A stretch of 51,547 bases of DNA from a virus. The notes below the pieces were generated by a model, which was not told where the DNA came from, searched no databases, and saw nothing but the letters and a program-made list of their open reading frames with translations. A program made the translations under genes and the position numbers. This document shows, one piece after another, positions 7,915 to 14,784 of the stretch; the stretch's first letter is position 1; each line of letters opens with the position of its first letter. The stretch is from the IMG/VR virus record IMGVR_UViG_3300044799_000342, positions 1 to 51,547 of that record. One strand, written 5' to 3'.

Positions 7915-8457
7915 TCACAAGGGCTTCCTTCCGTGTCCGAACACCCCCACGGGGTACTGCCAGTCCTGTTCGCTGGGCGGCGAATTCCTGGGCCGGCCCA
8001 CGCCCTCGGTGGCGATCACCACGTCCACCAGGCCGGCGCGCCGCAACAGGTAATCAAGGCCGCTGGGCGTGGTGCGCCCGTAGTCGCCGCTTTGCCCCTT
8101 GTCGATCTCGGCGTCGTGCAGCGGGAAGGCGAAGCACCAGGTAACGATCAGCAGGCCGCCAGGGCGCAGCGCCAGGGCCATGGTGTCAATCGCCGCCCAG
8201 GGCTCTTTGATATGTTCCAGCGTTTCACAACAAACCACTGTGGAAAACTGGCCATTGAACCGTTCACCGGCGTGGAGAACGTCGGCCACCAGGTCGACGC
8301 CAGGGCCGTCAACCAGGTCGATCCCCAAGTAGCCAGCCTGGGGGAACAGCGGCCGCACCGTGCCGTTGACGTTGCGGCTGCCCACCTCGAGCACGGGCGC
8401 CGAGGCGCCCTGGCTCTGCACCACCATCGTCACCCAGTCCGAAACTGCACGCCGCAT
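7915..8457 (-). CDS. class I SAM-dependent methyltransferase
   Basis: 180 residues from the ATG at 8457 (AAGGGGATCAGAT upstream); an upstream ATG at 8544 lies within GC-rich hairpins and is rejected. Motif I is VLEVGSRNVNGTVRPLFP, followed by YLGIDLVDGPGVDLVADV, FSTVVCCETLEHIKEPW and LALRPGGLLIVTWCFAFPLHD. Same general type as the gene at 7320-7874 but clearly divergent from it. It is preceded by a pair of hairpins that may attenuate transcription. Confidence 0.82.
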   Translation of the reverse strand: MRRAVSDWVTMVVQSQGASAPVLEVGSRNVNGTVRPLFPQAGYLGIDLVDGPGVDLVADVLHAGERFNGQFSTVVCCETLEHIKEPWAAIDTMALALRPGGLLIVTWCFAFPLHDAEIDKGQSGDYGRTTPSGLDYLLRRAGLVDVVIATEGVGRPRNSPPSEQDWQYPVGVFGHGRKPL

Positions 8458-8502
8458 ATCTGATCCCCTTCCTGGGGCGCTACGGTGCCCGACACGGCCC
8501 CT

Positions 8503-8541
8503 TGCCCCCTGGGGGCAGTAAAACCCTCTGCCCCTGGGCAG
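8503..8541 (-). terminator. double GC hairpin, terminator/attenuator-like
   Basis: On the minus strand CTGCCC-AG-GGGCAG (8541-8528) is followed by AGGGTTTT, then a second hairpin TGCCCCC-A-GGGGGCA (8517-8503). It occupies the 117-base gap between two methyltransferase genes. The first hairpin plus T-run is terminator-like but short. Confidence 0.45.
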
Positions 8542-8574
8542 CATGGCGGTGTCCTTGCCACCGTGGAAAGAAAT

Positions 8575-9486
8575 CTAAGGCGCGGGCGTCGGCCCCCTGG
8601 CCCGTTTCCACGCCCCGATCCCAAAGTGACCGTCCGGCGGGATCACCGCGTCCCACCCCATGCCGGCCAGCACGGCGTCAAGCCCCTGCTGCAGTTCCGC
8701 GCTTTCGGGCAGGTGCGTGGGAAACGGCTTGAAACTGTCGTGGGTCAGGATCAGCACGCCGTCCGGCGCCAGGGCATCGACGAACTGCTGCAGCAGGCCC
8801 ACCGGATCGGGTACGTGCTCAACCACGTCGAGGGCGCACAACGCGCCCCACCGTGCCGGAAGGTCATCAGCGGCAAGAATGGGCACCTTTAAGGCTTCGA
8901 TGTCGGCTAACATCTTCTTCCAATCGGCGAGCCAGTCCCTTATTGCCGTCTCCGGCGAAACGCAAACGTGGATGTGGCCTGGTGGGTCAAAGCCAGCCTG
9001 CAGCAAACCCTCGCGTTCAAACCGCCAGGCCGCGAAATTGGCCGTTTCGCCCAGGTCGGCATACGCCACCTGGTAGCCGGCGCGGGCCAGGAACAGGGCT
9101 TGCTGCCCGATCCCGCCGCCGTAGTCCAGGATCGGGCCGTGGCCGTGAAGGTGTGTCACGTATTGGTGCACGATATTGGCGCGGTGATCGCCGGCCCACA
9201 GTTCGGGCGGCGGACCAGCGCCCCGCAGCAGTTCGAAGATCATGCCGAAGTTGGTGTGGTAGAACTGGCGGATCGCCTCGCGGTCAAGCAAGGCCGGAGC
9301 CTGCAGATCATGCCAATCAATGCCCGCCGCCAGGGCCACGTCCTCCCATTCCAGCTCAAGCAACTGGGCGGCGTCTACACCCACCGCGATGTAGCGGTCG
9401 AAATCCCTGCGCGGCAGGCCAGGCCAGTATTCCGAGCAAAGTTCCCACGCATATTCGAGGGCCGGATCAGGACTGGTGGGGTTCAT
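8575..9486 (-). CDS. SAM-dependent methyltransferase with portal-like insert
   Basis: 303 residues from the ATG at 9486 (AAAGGCGGTCAAT upstream). The methyltransferase core is GPILDYGGGIGQQALFLARAGY (about residues 117-138), YADLGETANFAAWRF, ALDVVEHVPDPVGLLQQF (218-235) and DGVLILTHDSF. Between motif II and the DVVEH motif, residues 168-204 align without gaps to residues 208-244 of this phage's own portal protein (20 of 37 identical by eye, including DWLA.WK.MLA and LKVPIL). The N-terminal 110 residues are helical and of unknown role. It is transcribed with the island; target unknown. Confidence 0.78.
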   Translation of the reverse strand: MNPTSPDPALEYAWELCSEYWPGLPRRDFDRYIAVGVDAAQLLELEWEDVALAAGIDWHDLQAPALLDREAIRQFYHTNFGMIFELLRGAGPPPELWAGDHRANIVHQYVTHLHGHGPILDYGGGIGQQALFLARAGYQVAYADLGETANFAAWRFEREGLLQAGFDPPGHIHVCVSPETAIRDWLADWKKMLADIEALKVPILAADDLPARWGALCALDVVEHVPDPVGLLQQFVDALAPDGVLILTHDSFKPFPTHLPESAELQQGLDAVLAGMGWDAVIPPDGHFGIGAWKRARGPTPAP

Positions 9487-9682
9487 ATTGACCGCCTTTC
9501 TGCAGTTGCTTTTGCCGGTGCAGTTGGTCGCGCCACCGCTTCGGCAGTCGCCGGCGCTCGGCGCGGGGCAGTTTGCCAAAGGTGCAGCCCGCGCACATGA
9601 TCTGATCGCTGCCCAGGCCCTTGGCGCTGAACTCCTCGGGCAGCAGGGCGCCGCATTCGCAACAGGTGAACACCTTGGTCAA
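9467..9682 (-). CDS. small zinc-ribbon protein
   Basis: 71 residues from a TTG that overlaps the TGA of the upstream gene (TTGA), with GGTGAGG before it. Two Cys pairs (CCECG and CAGC about 19 residues apart) form a probable four-Cys zinc ribbon, followed by a highly basic tail (RAERRRLPKRWRDQLHRQKQ) that suggests nucleic-acid binding. It overlaps the start of the methyltransferase gene by 20 bases. No specific family recognised. Confidence 0.6.
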   Translation of the reverse strand: MTKVFTCCECGALLPEEFSAKGLGSDQIMCAGCTFGKLPRAERRRLPKRWRDQLHRQKQLQKGGQYEPHQS

Positions 9683-9939
9683 GGCGGCCACCTCACCCAG
9701 CCGGCCTTGGCCATCTGTTCCTGGTCGAGCGATCCCAGGGTAATGCCAGCCGCCAGGCAAATGGTGAAGACGTGCACGCCGGCGTCCTGCAGGGCCTTGT
9801 GCAGCGCCGCCACGCCGTCGTAGATCTCCCAGGTATCGTCCTGGGTGGTGCGGGCCACCAGCACGTCGCCGTCCTGCAGCCGCAGGCGTTTCAGGGCAAC
9901 CTCAAGGCCCTCGATTTTAACCGTGGCGGTGGGTGCCAT
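9679..9939 (-). CDS. hypothetical protein
   Basis: 86 residues from the ATG at 9939. Beta-rich N-terminus (TATVKIEGLEVALKRLRLQDGDVLVARTTQDDTW), then an alpha-rich second half (GVAALHKALQDAG). The upstream extension to 10167 reads as Arg-rich shadow and is excluded. It ends in the TTGA overlap with the zinc-ribbon gene. No family recognised; it is co-transcribed with the glycan genes. Confidence 0.55.
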   Translation of the reverse strand: MAPTATVKIEGLEVALKRLRLQDGDVLVARTTQDDTWEIYDGVAALHKALQDAGVHVFTICLAAGITLGSLDQEQMAKAGWVRWPP

Positions 9940-9943
9940 GGCG

Positions 9944-10219
9944 TTAACGCGACGGATCGGGTGCCCGCTGGCAGTCCTCGCGCGGCCCCGCCGGTGCCTC
10001 GGACACCTGGCCGGTGTTCGCCTGCACTGCGCTGGCTTCCACCACCACCAGTTGCGCCTCATCGAACCATTGTAGATCGACGGGCACCGGCTCCTTTTCC
10101 TTGAGGACACGCGGTTGCACGCCGATTCGGACGCAGCCGTAGAGCCACTCGGTTCGGCCGGTGGCAATTCCGGTGCAGCCAGTGATGGTGTCCCTTACGT
10201 CGTCTCCCAGGTTGATCAC
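9944..10219 (-). CDS. conserved phage protein of unknown function
   Basis: 91 residues from a GTG overlapping the TGA of the upstream GT gene (GTGA), with AAGGGG before it. The N-terminal half, with VRDTITGCTGIATGRTEWL, then YGCVRIGVQPRVLKE and WFDEAQL, matches from memory a small beta-barrel-like phage protein that is common but uncharacterised. The C-terminal 25 residues are Pro/Ala-rich. The four-base overlap indicates translational coupling. Confidence 0.6.
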   Translation of the reverse strand: MINLGDDVRDTITGCTGIATGRTEWLYGCVRIGVQPRVLKEKEPVPVDLQWFDEAQLVVVEASAVQANTGQVSEAPAGPREDCQRAPDPSR

Positions 10220-11199
10220 CAGCGTTCCCCTTTCGCTGCGCGCTGCAGCAATGCCTCTATCCTGTCGGCCGACGCGGCCGGCGAGAACGTGGTTTCCACG
10301 TACTGCCGGCAAGCGGCGGGGTCAATGTCTAACCAGCACCGGCGCGCAAGGCCGGCGATGAACTGATCATCGTCTTTCCACAGGAAGCCGGTTCGCCCGT
10401 GCACGATGTATTCGGGGTTGGCCCCGTGGTCGTAGGCGAACACCGGCGTGCCGGCGGCCATGGCCTCAAGCATCACGGTGCCGGATGGTTCCTGCGGCTC
10501 CGAAGTGAACATGAGGCAGCAGGCGTTCGCCAGGTGGCGGGCCTTCTGTTCGCCGGCCAGTTCGCCGACATACTGCACGCTTTCGCGGATCAACGGCTCG
10601 ACCGTCGTGGTGAAATAACCCGCGTCCGATTGCGGCCCCGCGACAACCAGGGGCACGCCGGCGCCGACGCACAGGGCAATGGCCAGCTCGACACGTTTGT
10701 AGGGCACGATCCTGCCCAGGAACAGGGCCGGCCCGCGCTTTGCCATGGGACCACCCAGGGCGTAATCCGCCGGCTGCACGTTGATGAGGGCCACCTGGGG
10801 ATCGGCGACGCCATGCGACTGGCCGTGGTGCCGCGAACAGAAGACGGGGTTGCGTGCGTGCGCAGGCATCTTCACCCAGCCGTGGCTCTGCGTCACCGCC
10901 GGCAGGTTGGGCCACCGCGCCTGGGCCAACTGGTAAAGGCTGTGATCGAATAGTACGTCGGGCTGGCGTTCGCGCTCCATCAGGTCGACCACGGCGGTTT
11001 CGGTGTCGTAGGGCCGGCGGAACGGCGCCACCTGCACCACGCGCACGCCGTCAATGTGCGATCCCTGCAGGGCGAACAGCGTCACCTCATGGCCCCGTGC
11101 GGCTAGCGCCGCGCTGATCTCGGCGACGACCGTTTCCAACCCGCCCGTGCTGGGCGGCGGCGTGGCCAGGAAGGCCGAAGACTGAATCCAGATTTTCAA
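10216..11199 (-). CDS. GT4-family glycosyltransferase
   Basis: 327 residues. The N-terminal domain is MKIWIQSSAFLATPPPSTGGLETVVAEI with the donor-side glycine loop. The C-terminal domain has ALFLGRIVPYKRVELAIAL, a segment VGELAGEQKARHLANACCLMF, and the EX7E motif in SEPQEPSGTVMLEAMAAGTPV followed by FAYDHGANPEYIV. This is a typical retaining GT-B enzyme with a short N-domain. The start ATG overlaps the upstream stop (ATGA at 11196-11199). Confidence 0.88.
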   Translation of the reverse strand: MKIWIQSSAFLATPPPSTGGLETVVAEISAALAARGHEVTLFALQGSHIDGVRVVQVAPFRRPYDTETAVVDLMERERQPDVLFDHSLYQLAQARWPNLPAVTQSHGWVKMPAHARNPVFCSRHHGQSHGVADPQVALINVQPADYALGGPMAKRGPALFLGRIVPYKRVELAIALCVGAGVPLVVAGPQSDAGYFTTTVEPLIRESVQYVGELAGEQKARHLANACCLMFTSEPQEPSGTVMLEAMAAGTPVFAYDHGANPEYIVHGRTGFLWKDDDQFIAGLARRCWLDIDPAACRQYVETTFSPAASADRIEALLQRAAKGERW

Positions 11200-11516
11200 A
11201 GTTGGATGCCCTTCACCGCCTCGGCCATGCGGCGGGTACGGTAGGCTTTGTCCACCACCCCCGCAACGAATTGCTGGGCTTTAGCTCGCATCAACAACGC
11301 CGTGGTGGCGCTGGCTTCGGACGGCGCCTTTACCCGCGTGGTGGCCCATACCAGGCCGCCCTCGATATTGATCCAGAAATCGTTCCCATGGTTAAGAAAC
11401 CCCTGGTGCTTGAGAGCTTCGCAAAGGGTAGTCTCTTTCTCCGTGAAGTCCAGGACGATTGAAACATCATAGCAATCGTCAAGGCGGCTAATGATAATGT
11501 CCTTTATCACTTCCAC
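11196..11516 (-). CDS. hypothetical protein
   Basis: 106 residues, MEVIKDIIISRLDDCYDVSIV..., an alpha/beta composition with DFWINIEGGLVWATTRVKAPSEASATTALLMRAKAQQFV. The start overlaps the upstream RusA-like gene by 10 bases and GGAGG is present (TTGGAGGTGTGGAAGTG context). It ends in an ATGA overlap with the GT4 gene. Not recognised. Confidence 0.55.
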   Translation of the reverse strand: MEVIKDIIISRLDDCYDVSIVLDFTEKETTLCEALKHQGFLNHGNDFWINIEGGLVWATTRVKAPSEASATTALLMRAKAQQFVAGVVDKAYRTRRMAEAVKGIQL

Positions 11517-11920
11517 ACCTCCAATTGAATGAAAATCCGGCCGGCTTCACGCCCATCGTTGCCCTGGCGGCCAGGGCTGGCCACCTCAAGGTGGCGGTCG
11601 TCGTCGATCAGGCCCAAGCAATACCGTTTGCCGGTGGCCTTGGTGGCGACCTTCAAGATGTCGATGATCGGTTTCAGGGTGGCGATGCAGTTGTCGGCGT
11701 CAGCGACCTGCCGGCTGAAATAATGGATCGAGGACAGGCGGCCGCCGGTAAAGGGTCTGGCGGCCATGACGGCCGGCGGGATTTGCGCCAGGATTGCCAG
11801 CCCTTGTTCCTTGGCGTATTCCGTGCCGAGGCGCTGTTTGACACCCCAGCAGCCACGCGCGTTGGCGGTCAACTGCCTGGGCGGCGCCGCCACCCAAAAG
11901 CGGACGATTTCCCTCACCAT
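11507..11920 (-). CDS. RusA-like Holliday junction resolvase
   Basis: 137 residues. The RusA pattern is present in order: an early TANARGCWGVKQRL (the 'P..aN...hw..r' stretch), a central DADNCIATLKPIIDIL corresponding to D-x-DN-x3-K-x3-D, then GLIDDDRHLEV for the second acidic cluster (IDDD). RusA-family enzymes resolve four-way junctions during recombination or packaging. Its location inside the glycosyltransferase island is unusual, since the other recombination genes lie at 29-37 kb. It overlaps the upstream GT4 gene by seven bases. Confidence 0.75.
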   Translation of the reverse strand: MVREIVRFWVAAPPRQLTANARGCWGVKQRLGTEYAKEQGLAILAQIPPAVMAARPFTGGRLSSIHYFSRQVADADNCIATLKPIIDILKVATKATGKRYCLGLIDDDRHLEVASPGRQGNDGREAGRIFIQLEVWK

Positions 11921-12936
11921 CGTACCCCCAGTATATCGCGCAGGAACCCATCCCAGCGGTTGGCGAAGTCGGTCATGTTGGCGTTCTTCTCGGCCCAGGC
12001 CCGTGGCGCCGTGCCCCAGCGACCGGCCTTGACGCGCCCGCAGGCGGCACGGATCGCGCCGGCGTAGTCCTCAGCGGTGGCGGTGATTGGCAGGGTGTAA
12101 CCCAGCGACGACAGGCCCGCCCTGTCGCATTGTACGTCCTCGAATATGCCGGCGTTAGCCGTCACCACCGGCAGGCCCGACGCCAAAGCTTCGAGGCAAC
12201 TGTAGGCGTTGCCCTCGTGGCGCGTGGGCAGCAGGAACAGGTGGGCGCGCCGGAAGGCGTCGGGTTCTTCGCCCTTGCCAGCGCCCAGGTATTCGATGCG
12301 GTAGTCACTGCCCAGTAGGGCGGCGATGCGCGGGATCAACTTGCCGCCCTTCTTCTCATTGCGGCCGGCTGCCTCCACGATAATCCACGGCGGGCCAGGC
12401 GGCAGCGGTGCGGGGCGCGGGCGGTAGGCGGCCAGGTCGATGCCATGGTAGATCACGGCGCTGGCCGCCCGCCCGTGGTGCCGGCGCAACTCGCGCGCGC
12501 TGGCGGCGCTGCAGGCGACAGGGAAGGCGTTGGGCGCGTTGAAGGCCTCGCCCTGGCGCTGCACTTCCAACCCAGGCGTTAGGCCCATGCGGGCGTGGAA
12601 CTCGGCCCAGGTGCCGTGGATCACGGGCACCACCGGCTTGCTGCTGATCCCGATGCCCCAGTAGCCGTCGCTCACGGCCACGTCGTAGTGCACGCCGAAC
12701 TGCGGCCCGTCCATCCAGCGCCCCAGCAGCAGCGCCTTTTCGGGGTTGGGCAGTTCGGGGAAGCGGTCTCGGTGGGGGAAGTCCGACCACCCGATCAGGA
12801 TCACGCCCCAACCCTTGGCGCGCAGGGCCGCCCGCAGGTAGTCGGCGAACTTCTCCACGCCGCCCAACTCGCCGTCGTCACGCTTCAACCAACTGACGTG
12901 GGCCACGGTTAGGCGCTTATTGACTTGGGCCGTCAT
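11914..12936 (-). CDS. GT4-family glycosyltransferase
   Basis: 340 residues. N-terminal LTVAHVSWLKRDDGELGGVEKFADYLRAAL; C-terminal WIIVEAAGRNEKKGGKLIPRIAAL, then PDAFRRAHLFLLPTRHEGNAYSCLEALASGLPVVTANAG, in which E-G-N...LEAL is the GT4 EX7E motif. A short acceptor domain suggests a soluble or peripheral enzyme. It starts ATG; the upstream gap of 31 bases has no obvious promoter, so it belongs to the island operon. Confidence 0.87.
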   Translation of the reverse strand: MTAQVNKRLTVAHVSWLKRDDGELGGVEKFADYLRAALRAKGWGVILIGWSDFPHRDRFPELPNPEKALLLGRWMDGPQFGVHYDVAVSDGYWGIGISSKPVVPVIHGTWAEFHARMGLTPGLEVQRQGEAFNAPNAFPVACSAASARELRRHHGRAASAVIYHGIDLAAYRPRPAPLPPGPPWIIVEAAGRNEKKGGKLIPRIAALLGSDYRIEYLGAGKGEEPDAFRRAHLFLLPTRHEGNAYSCLEALASGLPVVTANAGIFEDVQCDRAGLSSLGYTLPITATAEDYAGAIRAACGRVKAGRWGTAPRAWAEKNANMTDFANRWDGFLRDILGVRW

Positions 12937-12967
12937 CGATGGTCACTCCAGCCATTATTCGCCCCCT

Positions 12968-13993
12968 TCACCGCGTCGAACTCGCGCGCACGTCCCTAAG
13001 ATGCCTGCGCACGGCTGACCAAATTGTCTCGGCGGTAACGTCGCGCAGGCTGCGCCCCTGGGGGCAGTGGGTGGTCTTCCCAGGCGGGGCATCGGCCTTG
13101 CCGGCGATATGATCGAGGCGCCACATGCAGGGTTCACACAGGCGTTCATTGCGGATCTCCGTACATAGCTCCGGCGGCACCCACACCTGCAGCCCGATCT
13201 TGGTGGCGCAGGTGAGCACCACGGCCGGCTTGCCCAGGGCGAACCGCAGGTTGGACAGGCCGCCCTCGGTGCACACCATGGCCTGGGCGCGGTCAAGGAT
13301 CGCGGCCGTCCAGCGCATGTCCAGTTGGCCGCTCAGGTTGACGGTAGCAGACCAGGGCGCGCCGTGCAGCCGGTGGCCGGCCAGGGTGATAGGCGTAAAG
13401 CCTTCGTCGATCAGGCCCAGGATCAGTTGCGACCAGCCCGCGTCGTTCCACATTTTGCCGGCCCAGCCGCAGCGCGGGGTGATCACGCACCAGCGGTTGG
13501 CGAAACTGTTATGGTGCCTCAACAATTCCAGCGCATCGGCCCGTTCCTGTTCGCGGATGAAGTAGTCGGCGTCAAACCGCGTGCTGCTTGACCATGGCAG
13601 GGCCAGTTGCTCGAAGTAGCGCGCCTGCAGGGGCACGTCCAGCGGCGGGCCGCCCACGCGGGCATAAAGCAGCGCGACGCCTTTGTGGTCGCCGCGCGGT
13701 ATGGGATCGTTGAAGTCGATCAGCTGGTCGATGTTGGGGTTATCCCACAGCATCTCATCGGGGCTGCCGCCACTGCCAGGTTTGTCAGGCTGGTCGTATT
13801 CAAGCCGGCGCCGGCCCCTAACGTACGTGCGGAAGATAATGCGGGAGTCCGGCTCGCGCCGTTTCAATTCCCGTAGGACTGGCGTGCTGCAGAGCACGTC
13901 GCCCAGGCCCCAGGCCAGGCTTAGGACGTAGGTTTGGGCGCCGATTGTTCTTCCACCAGTTCGAACAGGGGCCTCTTGCCGCCCGTGCAGCAT
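12968..13993 (-). CDS. GT9-like (heptosyltransferase-type) glycosyltransferase
   Basis: 341 residues. QTYVLSLAWGLGDVLCSTPVLRELKRREPDSRI is the hallmark N-terminus of the GT9 heptosyltransferase family ('v...g.GDvl..tPvl..Lk...P...i'). The C-terminal half has ITPRCGWAGKMWNDAGWSQLILGLID, TLAGHR and AQAMVCTEGGLSNLRFALGKPAVVL, equivalent to the family's donor-binding segment. Several Cys near the end (CEPCMW...CPQG) could bind metal. The start is uncertain: ATG 13993 overlaps the previous gene by 73 bases, with AGGGG close to it. Together with the PfkB/cytidylyltransferase pair at 25613-26927 it suggests use of an activated heptose. Confidence 0.8.
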   Translation of the reverse strand: MLHGRQEAPVRTGGRTIGAQTYVLSLAWGLGDVLCSTPVLRELKRREPDSRIIFRTYVRGRRRLEYDQPDKPGSGGSPDEMLWDNPNIDQLIDFNDPIPRGDHKGVALLYARVGGPPLDVPLQARYFEQLALPWSSSTRFDADYFIREQERADALELLRHHNSFANRWCVITPRCGWAGKMWNDAGWSQLILGLIDEGFTPITLAGHRLHGAPWSATVNLSGQLDMRWTAAILDRAQAMVCTEGGLSNLRFALGKPAVVLTCATKIGLQVWVPPELCTEIRNERLCEPCMWRLDHIAGKADAPPGKTTHCPQGRSLRDVTAETIWSAVRRHLRDVRASSTR

Positions 13994-14145
13994 TCGCCCC
14001 TGAATGTTAACAGCGCCGGCGCATCCTCCGGCGCGATTTCGAACTCGCGATCCTCGCCCTGGCGCAATTGGTAGACACGACCGCTTGGCAATTTGGTGCG
14101 GTCGCCGATCCGCATTGGCCCGCCGAAGCGATACCGGATGCGCAA
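13921..14145 (-). CDS. hypothetical protein
   Basis: 74 residues from a TTG at 14145 with AGGAGG seven bases upstream; the frame is open to 14469, but the extra part is a shadow. Contains MRIGDRTKLPSGRVYQLRQ and a CC-containing loop (FRGECCTGGKRPLFELV), likely a small beta-barrel. It overlaps the GT9-like gene start. Not recognised. Confidence 0.5.
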   Translation of the reverse strand: MRIRYRFGGPMRIGDRTKLPSGRVYQLRQGEDREFEIAPEDAPALLTFRGECCTGGKRPLFELVEEQSAPKPTS

Positions 14146-14155
14146 GGCGGCCCTC

Positions 14156-14638
14156 CTATCGACGCAAGCCGCCCTGTGGCTCGAAGCCGCCCTTGCCGGC
14201 GTCGTGGGTGCGCTGCAGCGGCATGCCCACCTTGGGCTTGTCGATGCCTGCAGTTGCCGCAACCGACTCGGGGCCGGCGGCCGCGTCGGTTGTTTCCTCG
14301 TCGTCCACGGGCACCGCTGCCGCCTGGGCACTGCGCAGATCGGCTTCCTCCATGGCCTGGCGGTCGGTGGCCATAAGGGTGTCGCGCTTGCCCACCAGGG
14401 AATAGGGTTGGTACACGATCTGCGCCCGTTGCTGGCTGGGGCCGGTGCCGGCGCGCAGGATCTCCTCACAGAATTCGGTGCGGATTAGTTCCCAGCCTTC
14501 GGCCGCGAGTTGATTCAACCGCGCTAGGCCACGCGCCACGGTGAAAACGCGGTAGCAGGCCAGGGGGTTGGTGGCGGGCAGTCCATCGAGGCTAGGTGGT
14601 AGGAACTCGGGCGCGGGCGTTTTGCCTTCGGATGGCAT
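14156..14638 (-). CDS. hypothetical protein, first gene of island operon
   Basis: 160 residues from the ATG at 14638 (AAAGGAGG four bases upstream). Central segment NPLACYRVFTVARGLARLNQLAAEGWELIRTEFCEEILRA; the C-terminal 60 residues are Ala/Pro-rich and low complexity. A promoter with a partial operator sits 40-70 bases upstream, so this gene is probably read first in the island transcript. No family recognised. Confidence 0.6.
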   Translation of the reverse strand: MPSEGKTPAPEFLPPSLDGLPATNPLACYRVFTVARGLARLNQLAAEGWELIRTEFCEEILRAGTGPSQQRAQIVYQPYSLVGKRDTLMATDRQAMEEADLRSAQAAAVPVDDEETTDAAAGPESVAATAGIDKPKVGMPLQRTHDAGKGGFEPQGGLRR

Positions 14639-14676
14639 CGTGCCTCCTTTGATTACGTTCGTAGGTCTTGTCAGAA

Positions 14677-14706
14677 GTTGTACTCCACGGTTAATCCCTC
14701 TGTCAA
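14677..14706 (-). promoter_or_regulatory. promoter with half operator, glycan island
   Basis: On the minus strand TTGACA (14706-14701), an 18-base spacer, then TACAAC (14682-14677). The spacer carries TTAACCGTGG, one half of the palindrome found in four other promoters. It drives the gene at 14638 and probably the whole island. Confidence 0.65.
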
Positions 14707-14716
14707 GGGACGAAGT

Positions 14717-14744
14717 TGGGGTCGGCCATTGCGGGCCGACCCCA
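14717..14744 (-). terminator. terminator-like hairpin after major capsid gene
   Basis: A perfect 11-bp stem (TGGGGTCGGCC / GGCCGACCCCA) with a six-base loop, 41 bases past the capsid stop and just before the island promoter. It lacks a strong T-run on the minus strand, so termination may be partial. Confidence 0.65.
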
Positions 14745-14784
14745 GGTGCTTTCGCTATTTCGCCGGCGCTGCCAGCGGCCGTTG

